DNA from: Azonexaceae bacterium
GTDB taxonomy: Bacteria; Pseudomonadota; Gammaproteobacteria; Burkholderiales; Rhodocyclaceae
NCBI GenBank assembly: GCA_009469685.1
Contig: SSTA01000274.1
Span: forward strand, 1 to 12,905
DNA: 12,905 nt
Direction: 5' to 3'
This document shows positions 7,722-12,905 of this stretch, in pieces (the stretch's first letter is position 1; each line of letters opens with the position of its first letter). Under the pieces are notes generated by a model. That model saw nothing but the letters and a program-made list of their open reading frames with translations, was not told the origin of the DNA and ran no database searches. The position numbers and the translations under genes are program-made.

Positions 7722-8214
7722 AGCCCACCCCCGCTTGTTTGAGAAGATCGACCAGAACGGCGGTGCCGGCTCCGATGGCATCGCGGGCGCCGGCAGCCTT
7801 TTCCGCATCGACCATGCGACGGTAGACAGGCTCGATGGCATCGACTGCCGCACGCTTGGGGCAGCGGCGGACCGAGGTGTAGCCGACGACCGCGCCGTTG
7901 CGGTCGAAATCGGGGGCGATGTGGGTGAAGACCCAATAGTGACCGCCGTCCTTGGACATGTTCTTCACATAGGCGAAGAATTCCTTGCCCGAACCTATGG
8001 TGTCCCAGGCCAGTTTGAAGGCGGCCCGCGGCATGTCGGGATGGCGGATGATGTTGTGTTGTGAACCCAGGAGCTCAGCTTCGCTGTAACCCGAGAATTC
8101 GATGAAGATCGGGTTGCAGTAGGTGATGATGCCCTTGGGGTTGGTCTTGGAAACGATGAAATCGTTTTCCCGCATCACCCGCTCTTTGCCGGTTGGCGTG
8201 ATGTCGCGCTTCAT
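7696..8214 (-). CDS. Aer-like PAS sensor protein
   Basis: 172 residues, starting at the ATG at 8214 after a strong GGAGGA site; an in-frame ATG at 8244 lacks one. The PAS domain at about 15-120 follows E. coli Aer closely: [10 protein letters not shown], then [10 protein letters not shown] at 53-62, V-K-N at 83-85 with K-D-G-G-H-Y-W-V at 88-95, G-Y-T-S-V-R at 111-116, and E-P-V-Y near 128-131. In Aer this fold binds FAD, and the H-P-D-M-P loop is part of the flavin site. The Trp found in Aer just before the V-K-N segment is Phe here (E-F-F-A-Y), so cofactor binding is not certain. Unlike Aer, the protein stops after about 50 more residues with no membrane or signalling domain; those lie in the overlapping downstream gene. 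Role inferred: redox or oxygen sensing for chemotaxis. Confidence 0.9.
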   Translation of the reverse strand: MKRDITPTGKERVMRENDFIVSKTNPKGIITYCNPIFIEFSGYSEAELLGSQHNIIRHPDMPRAAFKLAWDTIGSGKEFFAYVKNMSKDGGHYWVFTHIAPDFDRNGAVVGYTSVRRCPKRAAVDAIEPVYRRMVDAEKAAGARDAIGAGTAVLVDLLKQAGVGYEQLVFSL

Positions 8215-8220
8215 GGCCTC

Positions 8221-8226
8221 TCCTCC
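8221..8226 (-). promoter_or_regulatory. ribosome binding site deciding the Aer-like start
   Basis: GGAGGA lies 6 nt before the ATG at 8212-8214, a near-ideal Shine-Dalgarno that rules against the ATG at 8244. Further upstream on this strand, TAGAAT near 8243-8248 is a possible -10, without a clear -35. Confidence 0.75.
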
Positions 8227-8269
8227 TGTGGAGAATCGGGCCATTCTAACGTATCCGCCAAAAGTAGTA

Positions 8270-8287
8270 CGCCCCGTTTCCGGGGCG
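8270..8287 (-). terminator. stem-loop downstream of cysN
   Basis: CGCCCCG and CGGGGCG form a perfect 7-bp GC stem around a 4-nt loop, 27 bp after the cysN stop. On the cysN strand the hairpin is followed by TACTACTTTT, a short and offset T-run, so termination may be weak. It lies between cysN and the Aer-like gene, both on the minus strand. Confidence 0.5.
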
Positions 8288-8314
8288 CAGGGGGCGTCGC
8301 TCGAAGACGATTGA

Positions 8315-9583
8315 TCAGAGGATCATGCCGGCGCCGACGGTATTGTTGTTGCTCTCGTCGATGACGATGAAGGCACCGGTACCCCGATTCTCCGTATAGG
8401 GATCGACAAACAGCGGCTGGGCCAGCTTGAAATTCACTTCGGCGATGTCATTCATCGCCAGCTTTTCGGCGGGCAGGTTCTCCAGGGTGTTGACGTCCAA
8501 ACGATGGTCGATGCCGGTGAGCTTGGCTTTGGAATCCCGCGTGGTGTGGCGGATCAGGTAGGTACGGGCACGGTCCAGTGGCGCTTCCGACAGCCAGCAG
8601 ACGGTGGCGCGGATTTCCTTGACCGCCGCCGGCGCTTCTTCGGTCTTGACGATCATGTCGCCGCGGGAGCAGTCGATCTCGTCGGCCAGGAGCAGGGTGA
8701 CCGATTGCTCGGTGATGGCTTCGGGAATATCGACGCCGCCGATCTGGATGGCCTTGATCGTTGAGCTCAGGCCGTTGGGCAGGACGGTGACGGCATCGCC
8801 CACCTTGATGGTGCCCGACTCGACCCGGCCCATGAAGCCGCGGTAGTCGTGAAGCTCGGGATTGGCGGAATCCTGGGGACGGCAGACGTACTGGACCGGG
8901 AAGCGGAATTTTTCGGCGTGCTCGGTGTGGGCGGCGGGGGCGACTTCGAGGATTTCCAGGAGGGTCGGGCCGTCGTACCAGTTCAGGGACTCGCCGCGGT
9001 CGACGATCATGTCGCCTTCGAGGGCCGACATGGGCAGGAAGCGGACGTCCTCGATGCCGACCTTGGCGGCAAATTCGAGATAGTCGGCCTTGATCTTCTC
9101 GTACACCTCCTGGGAGTAGCCCACCAGATCCATCTTGTTGATGGCGACGACCAGGTGCGGGATGCCGACCAGCGCCGCCAGCTTGGAGTGGCGGCGGGTC
9201 TGGGTGAGCACGCCCTTGCGGGCGTCGATGAGGATGATGGCCAAGTTGGCGGTGGACGCCGCGGTGACCATGTTGCGCGTGTACTGCTCGTGGCCCGGGG
9301 CGTCGGCGATGATGTACTTGCGGGTGCCGGTGGAGAAGTAGCGGTAGGCGACGTCGATGGTGATGCCCTGTTCCCGCTCGGCCTGCAGGCCGTCGGTGAG
9401 GAGCGACAGATCCACGGCCCCCATGCCGCGCTTCTGGGAGGTGCGCTCGATGGCCGAGAGGGTGTCGGCGAGGATGGTCTTGGTGTCGAACAGGAGGCGG
9501 CCGATCAGGGTGCTCTTGCCGTCGTCGACGCTGCCGCAGGTCAGGAAGCGCAGCAGGCCGTGGTCTTCAACTTGGGCGGTCAT
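8315..9583 (-). CDS. cysN: sulfate adenylyltransferase, GTPase large subunit
   Basis: 422 residues. CysN hydrolyses GTP to drive CysD in making adenosine 5'-phosphosulfate (APS) from sulfate and ATP, the first step of sulfate assimilation in the cytoplasm. Translation-factor GTPase motifs: P-loop G-S-V-D-D-G-K-S-T at 17-25, E-R-E-Q-G-I-T-I-D-V-A-Y switch region at 69-80, D-A-P-G-H-E-Q at 94-100, N-K-M-D at 149-152. The remainder fits the EF-Tu-like beta-barrel domains II and III. It ends without a CysC (APS kinase) domain, so this is the unfused form. The start ATG overlaps the cysD stop (ATGA), with GAGGGG 8 nt upstream. The open frame continues further upstream, but only as an out-of-frame reading of cysD. 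Confidence 0.97.
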   Translation of the reverse strand: MTAQVEDHGLLRFLTCGSVDDGKSTLIGRLLFDTKTILADTLSAIERTSQKRGMGAVDLSLLTDGLQAEREQGITIDVAYRYFSTGTRKYIIADAPGHEQYTRNMVTAASTANLAIILIDARKGVLTQTRRHSKLAALVGIPHLVVAINKMDLVGYSQEVYEKIKADYLEFAAKVGIEDVRFLPMSALEGDMIVDRGESLNWYDGPTLLEILEVAPAAHTEHAEKFRFPVQYVCRPQDSANPELHDYRGFMGRVESGTIKVGDAVTVLPNGLSSTIKAIQIGGVDIPEAITEQSVTLLLADEIDCSRGDMIVKTEEAPAAVKEIRATVCWLSEAPLDRARTYLIRHTTRDSKAKLTGIDHRLDVNTLENLPAEKLAMNDIAEVNFKLAQPLFVDPYTENRGTGAFIVIDESNNNTVGAGMIL

Positions 9584-10521
9584 CAGAAGTACCCCTCTTT
9601 TTTGCGCTGCTCCATGGAGGCTTCGCTGGTCTGGTCGTCCAGACGGGTGGCGCCGCGCTCGGTGATGGTGGTGGTGGCGGTTTCCAGGACGATCTTCTCG
9701 ACGGTGTCGGCGTCGGACTCCACCGGCGCCGTGCAGGAAATGTCGCCGACGGTGCGGAAACGCACCTGGAGATCGACGACGGCCTCGCCGGCCTTGGGCA
9801 GGTTGGTCAGTTCGCCGCTCATCAGGGGCACATTCACCGGCACGATGGCGCCCTGGCGCAGGACCACCGGGCGGGAGTGGGCGAAGTAGATGGAGGGCAA
9901 TTCCAGTTGCTCGCGCTCGATGTATTGCCAGACGTCCATTTCCGTCCAGTTGGAGATGGGGAAGGCACGGATGTTCTCGCCCTTGTGGCTCCTCGCGTTG
10001 TAGAGGTTCCATAGTTCCGGGCGCTGGTTCTTGGGGTCCCATTGGCCGAATTCGTCGCGGAAGCTCATGATGCGTTCCTTGGCTCGGGCCTTTTCCTCGT
10101 CGCGGCGGGCGCCGCCGATGCAGCAGTCGAAGCCGAATTCCTCGATGGCTTCCAGGAGCGTCACCGACTGGTGCTTGTTGCGGGATTCGCCCTCGTGCTT
10201 GAGGACGACCGTGCCGCGCTTCATCGAGTCTTCCACCGAACGCACGATCAGGCGCTCGCCCAGTTCGGCTGCCCGCTTGTCGCGGAACTGCACGACTTCC
10301 TGGTAATTGTGGCCGGTGTCGATGTGCATCAGCGGGAAGGGGAATTTGCCGGGACGGAAGGCCTTTTCTGCGATGCGCAGCATGCAGATGGAGTCCTTGC
10401 CGCCGGAGAAGAGCAGCACCGGGTTGGCACACTGGCCGGCCACTTCGCGCATGATGTGGATGGCTTCGGCTTCCAGCCAGTCCAGGTGGCTGAGCGTGGC
10501 GCGGGAGGTCGTTGGGGTCAT
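9583..10521 (-). CDS. cysD: sulfate adenylyltransferase, catalytic small subunit
   Basis: 312 residues. CysD is the PP-loop ATP pyrophosphatase-type subunit that joins sulfate to AMP, working with CysN. Key features: S-G-G-K-D-S at 39-44, H-I-D-T-G-H-N-Y at 66-73, C-C-I-G-G-A-R-R-D-E-E-K-A at 133-145, F-P-I-S-N-W-T-E-M-D-V-W near 190-200, and the characteristic C-terminus M-E-Q-R-K-K-E-G-Y-F. The length matches the family. It overlaps cysN by 1 base of coding plus the shared ATGA, so the two are translationally coupled. No purine-rich Shine-Dalgarno is visible before ATG 10519-10521. Expression is probably controlled from the dyad-rich region upstream. Confidence 0.97.
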   Translation of the reverse strand: MTPTTSRATLSHLDWLEAEAIHIMREVAGQCANPVLLFSGGKDSICMLRIAEKAFRPGKFPFPLMHIDTGHNYQEVVQFRDKRAAELGERLIVRSVEDSMKRGTVVLKHEGESRNKHQSVTLLEAIEEFGFDCCIGGARRDEEKARAKERIMSFRDEFGQWDPKNQRPELWNLYNARSHKGENIRAFPISNWTEMDVWQYIEREQLELPSIYFAHSRPVVLRQGAIVPVNVPLMSGELTNLPKAGEAVVDLQVRFRTVGDISCTAPVESDADTVEKIVLETATTTITERGATRLDDQTSEASMEQRKKEGYF

Positions 10522-10557
10522 TGCGGGGAAATCCAGGGGGATGTTGAATGCGCCGCT

Positions 10558-10586
10558 ATTGTAGCAAGGGCTTAATGCTCGATTAA
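10558..10586 (-). promoter_or_regulatory. candidate cysDN promoter
   Basis: On the minus strand TACAAT (10558-10563) is a 5/6 match to the -10 box; 17 nt upstream TTAATC (10581-10586) is a poor -35. A start near 10551 would leave a leader of about 30 nt. A weak -35 is typical of promoters that need an activator. Confidence 0.5.
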
Positions 10587-10587
10587 G
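10571..10587. promoter_or_regulatory. dyad overlapping the cysD -35 region
   Basis: CTTAAT-N5-ATTAAG, perfect 6-bp arms, centred about 28 bp upstream of the predicted cysD start. It could be the activation half of a LysR-type activator site. A related arrangement (GGGCTTAATG, 4-5 nt, ATTAA) recurs near 11786-11799. Confidence 0.4.
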
Positions 10588-10603
10588 AACGAGTGCTCAT
10601 CTT

Positions 10604-10624
10604 GTTATTCCAAAAACGAATAAC
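10604..10624. promoter_or_regulatory. perfect dyad upstream of cysD, candidate LysR-type (CysB-like) operator
   Basis: GTTATTC-N7-GAATAAC, a perfect 7-bp inverted repeat that contains the T-N11-A core of LysR-family sites (T10608, A10620). Its centre lies about 63 bp upstream of the predicted cysD start, where LysR-type activators usually have their recognition site. CysB is the known LysR-type activator of cys genes in enterics and other proteobacteria; assigning this site to CysB is inference. Confidence 0.5.
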
Positions 10625-10631
10625 TTCAGCA

Positions 10632-10711
10632 CCCAATTGGGCGATGGGCAGCCCGAGTGCCACGCCCTTGCCCGCAAGGCAGCACTCGGTTTGTCGCGGG
10701 CGCCCTGCCCA
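10632..10711. repeat. nested palindromes between cysD and panE
   Basis: A perfect palindrome CCCAATTGGG (10632-10641) is followed by nested arms: TGGGCAG (10645-10651) with CTGCCCA (10705-10711), CCGAGTGC (10653-10660) with GCACTCGG (10682-10689), and CCTTG (10666-10670) with CAAGG (10675-10679) around a 4-nt loop. On the plus strand the inner hairpin is followed by TTTGT, too short for a convincing terminator. It fills most of the 273-bp divergent gap. I see no gene in it. Confidence 0.5.
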
Positions 10712-10794
10712 AAAAGGTGCGGGGCGCAGTTTACGCCAAGAGCGGGCCGGTGCCGACTAGAATTGGCCGGCAACATCGGCGGGGAGGGAAGCGA

Positions 10795-11682
10795 ATGAAG
10801 ATTGCGGTGATGGGCGCCGGCGCCGTCGGCTGCTACTACGGCGGCATGCTGGCCCGGGCGGGCCATGAGGCGGTCCTCATCGGCCGTCCCCGGCACGTGG
10901 AGGCGGTGCAGCGCGACGGCCTGTTCCTCGATACCCAGTCCTTTCAGACCCGCGTGCCGGTCCACGCAGCGACGGATGCCAGCAGCGCCCGGGATGCCCA
11001 TCTTGTCCTGTGTTGCGTCAAAGCCACCGATACCGAACGGGCAGCGGTTGATCTGGCGCCCCACCTGGCCCCGGATGCCGTGGTCTTGAGCCTGCAGAAC
11101 GGCGTGGACAACGCCGAGCGGTTGCAGCGCATCCTCGGGCGCGAAGTGATTTCGGCCGTGGTCTATGTCGCCACCGAAATGGCTGGGCCGGGCTGGGTCA
11201 AGCATCACGGGCGGGGCGAACTGGTCATCGGGCAGGCGGCGGCCGCAGACGAACTGGTCGGGCTGTTTTCCGCCGCCGGGGTGCCGATCGAGATTTCCGC
11301 CAACGTGGTCGGCGCCCTGTGGGCCAAACTCATCGTCAACTGCGCCTACAACGCCCTATCGGCCATCACCCGGGTGCCGTATGGCCGGCTTGTCCAGGGG
11401 CCGGGGGTTGAGGCCGTGCTGCGCGACGTGGTGCAGGAATGCCTTGCCGTCGCCACGGCCGATGGGGTGACGGTGCCGGGGGATCCCTGGGAGGCGGTGC
11501 TGCGCATCGCCCAGACCATGCCCGCCCAGCTTTCGTCCACGGCCCAGGACCTGGCCCGCGGCAAACCCAGCGAAATCGACCACCTCAATGGCCACATCTG
11601 CGCCCGGGGCGAGGTCCTGGGCATCCCAACGCCGGTCAATCGGGTGCTCTATGCGACGGTGAAGGCGCTGGAGAGTCGGTAG
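10795..11682 (+). CDS. panE: 2-dehydropantoate 2-reductase (ketopantoate reductase family)
   Basis: 295 residues from ATG 10795, with GGGGAGGGA about 6 nt upstream; the frame is open further left but lacks a start with a ribosome site. The family uses NADPH to reduce ketopantoate to pantoate in pantothenate/CoA synthesis. The N-terminal Rossmann motif is M-G-A-G-A-V-G-C-Y-Y-G (6-16), and Q-N-G lies at 101-103. The helical C-terminal domain has W-A-K-L-I-V-N-C-A-Y-N-A-L-S-A at 176-190, where Lys178 matches the catalytic lysine, and G-K-P-S-E-I-D at 256-262, where Glu260 matches the catalytic/substrate-binding glutamate. The length is normal. Many genomes carry paralogues of this fold acting on other 2-oxoacids, so the exact substrate is less certain than the family. 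A TAGAAT at 10758-10763 is a possible -10. Confidence 0.87.
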   Translation: MKIAVMGAGAVGCYYGGMLARAGHEAVLIGRPRHVEAVQRDGLFLDTQSFQTRVPVHAATDASSARDAHLVLCCVKATDTERAAVDLAPHLAPDAVVLSLQNGVDNAERLQRILGREVISAVVYVATEMAGPGWVKHHGRGELVIGQAAAADELVGLFSAAGVPIEISANVVGALWAKLIVNCAYNALSAITRVPYGRLVQGPGVEAVLRDVVQECLAVATADGVTVPGDPWEAVLRIAQTMPAQLSSTAQDLARGKPSEIDHLNGHICARGEVLGIPTPVNRVLYATVKALESR

Positions 11683-11856
11683 GGGCCTGGCGAACAGTAT
11701 GCGGAGAGGCTGGAGAAGGCTAGCCTTGCTAGATTGTGAAGGCCAATTCATGTCCCAAATAGTCATACAAAAACTAGACGAAACGGGCTTAATGTGTATT
11801 AAATAGCGCGAATTGCATGTACAAGAAACCAAGAGGGGTGCAGCCGGCTTCAGTCG

Positions 11857-12006
11857 TTAAGCAGCCTTAACTTGGACGACAATGGGAAAGGCCTTCTTGC
11901 CAACCTCACGGGCATAGAGCCGCTTCCCGTTCTTGAGAGTAATGAAGGCCACAAACCGGACTTCGTACCCTTCAGGAACATTGAGAGGGAGCTTCATTTG
12001 CTCCAT
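11857..12006 (-). CDS. 49-residue basic small protein of unknown function
   Basis: ATG 12004-12006 to TAA 11857-11859; too short for most gene callers. Upstream is a purine-rich stretch with GGGAGGAAGGGGG, so translation is likely. The product has 9 Lys/Arg against 4 Glu. It reads M-E-Q-M-K-L-P, then P-E-G-Y-E-V-R-F-V, then I-T-L-K-N-G-K-R-L-Y-A-R-E, then K-K-A-F-P-I-V-V. This suggests a small beta-rich fold with a tight N-G turn, no membrane segment and no Cys pairs. I have an impression of similar small G-Y-x-V-R-F / K-N-G-K-R-x-Y-A / A-F-P-I proteins in betaproteobacteria but cannot name a family. ATG 11997 (MKLP) is an alternative start. Codon use is coding-like and the frame is clean. 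It stands alone between panE, on the other strand, and decayed sequence. Confidence 0.6.
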   Translation of the reverse strand: MEQMKLPLNVPEGYEVRFVAFITLKNGKRLYAREVGKKAFPIVVQVKAA

Positions 12007-12100
12007 AGGTATCACCCCCTTCCTCCCAGGTGATTCCGTGCGCTAACACGGTTCTGGGCGTTGGGTTCGTGGATACCGACAGCACCTCTTGGTGCCCGCT

Positions 12101-12155
12101 ATGCCCATGTTGGTTTCCTGTTCAGGGGACGCGCCAGCATGGGCATTCCTTTTTT
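12101..12155 (+). terminator. terminator-like hairpin with T6 on the plus strand
   Basis: ATGCCCATGTTGG (12101-12113) pairs with CCAGCATGGGCAT (12134-12146) over 13 bp with one G-T. It is followed by TCC and then six T at 12150-12155. It could stop plus-strand transcripts coming from panE, which has no nearer terminator. Read on the minus strand the same stem is preceded by A6, so it is not a terminator for the small protein gene. Confidence 0.4.
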
Positions 12156-12176
12156 ATGCCTCCGCTTACACGGGCA

Positions 12177-12206
12177 TTAAGCAGAGGCCTCTTCAGGTAA
12201 TTTCAT
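12177..12206 (-). CDS. possible 9-codon upstream ORF
   Basis: ATG 12204-12206 follows GGAGGAG at close to ideal distance and encodes MKLPEEASA, then TAA. The end of the ORF lies inside the 5' arm of the hairpin at 12158-12188, so a translating ribosome would open that stem, as in leader-peptide control. It begins M-K-L and ends with GCTTAA like the 49-residue gene downstream, so it may instead be an internally deleted copy of that gene. Confidence 0.35.
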   Translation of the reverse strand: MKLPEEASA

Positions 12207-12231
12207 GATCTCCTCCAAGATTCGTTCTTGG

Positions 12232-12484
12232 TTATTGGGGCGGGGAAGTGGCTACTAGATATAGTTGATCGTAGGCCTAAAATGTCTACCTATAGTGTGT
12301 TTTCCACGTCGATTGCCGATAGCTTACCCCATGCGGAAGATAGTTATCCACAGGCGAGGTAAAAATTTCGGCTTGACAAATTTTTTATTTTTTGATTAGG
12401 GGATTTGGTTCGCGCCAGGATTCCGACTCTAAACAAGCCCAACTGCAACCCTAAGTCCAAGTAGCGCTTCACCCACGCTCGACG
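12232..12484. other. non-coding stretch with AT-rich tract
   Basis: No convincing gene. Contents: a strongly AT-rich run at 12361-12398 with several T-tracts, containing TTGACA at 12373-12378 but no -10 at a usable distance; an 8-bp palindrome TAGGCCTA near 12272-12279; TATAGT twice (12260-12265, 12291-12296); and on the minus strand a weak promoter pair TAGACA (12283-12288) and TATATC (12258-12263) with a long 19-nt spacer, which could drive the structured leader. Base composition differs sharply from the flanking GC-rich genes. Confidence 0.4.
12344..12352 (+). other. perfect DnaA-box sequence
   Basis: TTATCCACA matches the strong DnaA box exactly. A one-mismatch box, TTTTCCACG, lies at 12300-12308, and the AT-rich tract begins 8 bp downstream. 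The motif match is certain; function as an origin or DnaA-titration site is only a possibility because two boxes are few. Confidence 0.35.
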
Positions 12485-12608
12485 TTACGCCACAGCTTCC
12501 CGCGCCCGCTTCGCATCGTCCGGCAGGTAGCGCTGGTAAGATTCCAGATCGCCGTCGAAGGGGGCGATGCCAGACCAGCATGCACAACACCCGAGGGGCC
12601 TTCTCTGA
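12485..12608 (-). pseudogene. remnant of an ABC-F ATPase gene (YheS-like)
   Basis: Two pieces in different frames. SEKAPRVLCMLVWHRP (12561-12608) matches the signature region of ABC-F proteins (G-G-E-K-A-R-L-V-L, then V-W-Q-R-P). GIAPFDGDLESYQRYL followed by D-D-A-K-R-A-R-E-A (12485-12571) matches the stretch after the switch region (P-F-D-G-D-L-x-D-Y). In an intact ABC-F protein these lie roughly 75 residues apart, separated by the Walker B and switch-His segment, which is missing here. The join is also out of frame. This is therefore a deletion-bearing fragment, not a working gene. ABC-F proteins act on ribosomes. The rest of the parent gene is not in the window. Confidence 0.75.
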
Positions 12609-12709
12609 GTCCAGGTCAGGGAACGCTTGGATTCCCACAGCGTTGGCGGCTGCAATCGACGATAGGGGGCACCTTCTCTTGGGAGGTGTTGGTTGACCTG
12701 CAATCCAGC

Positions 12710-12905
12710 TCATGAGTTAGAGCTGTGACGTTCTCCCAACCAGCGCAGTAGCGTTTCGTACAATTCTTCCGGCGCCACCGGTTTGGCAATGAAATCGTTC
12801 ATGCCGGCGGCGAAGCAGGCGCGCCGGTCTTCTTCGAAGGTGTTTGCCGTCATGGCCAGGATGGGCGTCGCGGTATTGAGCGAATCCTGCCGAATCTCCC
12901 GGGAC
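12710..12905 (-). CDS. C-terminal receiver domain of a response regulator or hybrid histidine kinase (5' part outside window)
   Basis: 64 residues to TGA 12710-12712. The frame shows the second half of a REC domain: T-P-I-L-A-M-T-A-N with the conserved Thr on strand 4, then D-R-R-A-C-F-A-A-G-M-N-D-F-I-A-K-P-V with the conserved Lys-Pro after strand 5, then the last helix P-E-E-L-Y-E-T-L-L-R-W-L. The phospho-acceptor Asp lies outside the window. The A-G-M-N-D-F-I-A-K-P-V wording is most frequent in receiver domains of hybrid sensor kinases. The gene ends about 10 residues after the domain, so REC is the terminal domain. It reads toward the ABC-F remnant. Confidence 0.9.
   Translation of the reverse strand, partial: SREIRQDSLNTATPILAMTANTFEEDRRACFAAGMNDFIAKPVAPEELYETLLRWLGERHSSNS

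Larger units (their letters stand above)
12007..12231 (-). promoter_or_regulatory. highly structured leader of the small protein gene
   Basis: On the minus strand, five inverted repeats lie in a row: CCAAGA/TCTTGG (12215-12231); an 11-bp stem with one mismatch (12158-12188); a 13-bp stem with one G-U (12101-12113 with 12134-12146); GCACC/GGTGC with a 4-nt loop (12082-12095); and a compound hairpin CCCAG/CTGGG enclosing CCGTG/CACGG (12025-12058). The last one abuts the ribosome site of the 49-residue gene; the first one abuts the ribosome site of the 9-codon ORF. This could be a cis-regulatory RNA or a separate structured RNA. No known riboswitch class is recognised. Confidence 0.45.

Noticed and set aside
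8849..9889. Plus-strand frame of 346 codons opposite cysN and cysD
   Set aside because: Antisense to two certain genes, with repetitive Gly/Val/Asp composition and no motif.
9584..10432. Upstream extension of the cysN frame through cysD
   Set aside because: It is the wrong frame of cysD. The family start of CysN and a GAGGGG site fit ATG 9581-9583.
11716..11727. Palindrome AAGGCTAGCCTT after panE as a terminator
   Set aside because: No loop and no T-run; it cannot form an intrinsic terminator hairpin.
11856..12066. Integron attC-like motifs (GTTAAGC at 11856, GTTGGGT at 12060) around the small gene
   Set aside because: The matching inverse core sites are either imperfect or only 27 bp apart, and no paired inner arms of the required layout could be found.
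12063..12095. tRNA-like TTCG segment (GGGTTCGTGGATACC)
   Set aside because: No acceptor stem, D-arm or anticodon arm can be folded around it.
12373..12401. Plus-strand promoter from TTGACA in the AT-rich tract
   Set aside because: A perfect -35, but no hexamer resembling TATAAT at 15-19 nt and no plus-strand gene downstream.
12429..12713. 94-codon minus-strand frame overlapping the REC gene end
   Set aside because: Its convincing part is only the ABC-F signature scrap; the rest does not match any family and the frame leaves homology at the deletion junction, so it is recorded as a pseudogene fragment.
1..12905. CRISPR array or insertion sequence
   Set aside because: No regularly spaced direct repeats, no transposase frame and no terminal inverted repeats with target duplications were seen.

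Overview
The window is GC-rich and gene-dense. It looks like the chromosome of a betaproteobacterium, probably of the Rhodocyclales type. This placement is inferred from a bacterial type A RNase P RNA, a cysD-cysN pair without a fused APS kinase, a DUF3025 protein, and many PAS-only and chemotaxis-type sensors. I could not run a search to confirm it.

Layout, left to right. (1) 1-289: the C-terminus of a DUF3025 protein (+), overlapping the 3' end of the next gene tail to tail. (2) 276-3596: a minus-strand pair. A two-PAS protein is followed 12 bp later by a large acyl-CoA-synthetase-like/GNAT protein acetyltransferase of the Pat/PatZ type whose ATP-grasp part is degenerate. (3) 3662-5253: rnpB (RNase P RNA) with a perfect -10 box. 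An SAM-dependent methyltransferase gene starts 24 nt after the RNA's last helix, with no visible terminator between them. (4) 5227-8214: three overlapping minus-strand genes: an Aer-like PAS protein, a receptor with a short membrane hairpin and a chemotaxis signalling domain but no periplasmic sensor, and a three-PAS protein. (5) 8270-10624: cysD and cysN (ATP sulfurylase) on the minus strand, with a stem-loop after cysN and a dyad-rich promoter region before cysD. (6) 10795-11682: a PanE/ApbA-type 2-dehydropantoate 2-reductase (+). (7) 11683-12709: a low-coding stretch holding a 49-residue basic small protein gene (-) with a highly structured leader and a 9-codon upstream ORF, an AT-rich tract beside a perfect DnaA-box sequence, and a broken ABC-F ATPase remnant. 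(8) 12710-12905: the C-terminal receiver domain of a response regulator or hybrid kinase that runs off the window (-).

How the genes relate. The two PAS proteins flanking rnpB and the methyltransferase share an unusual PAS subtype with a W-R-A-F-Y motif, which suggests local duplication or a shared signal. The Aer-like/receptor/PAS cluster looks like a split energy- or redox-sensing chemotaxis unit: a soluble PAS sensor, a membrane-anchored receptor, and an accessory PAS protein. The PAS/acetyltransferase pair could couple a sensory PAS module to protein acetylation, but this is inference from gene order. cysDN supplies APS for sulfate assimilation, and its upstream dyads sit where a LysR-type activator would bind.

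The most unusual places are the structured leader and small protein at 11857-12231, the Pat-like protein with a missing ATP-grasp core, and the split Aer-like operon.
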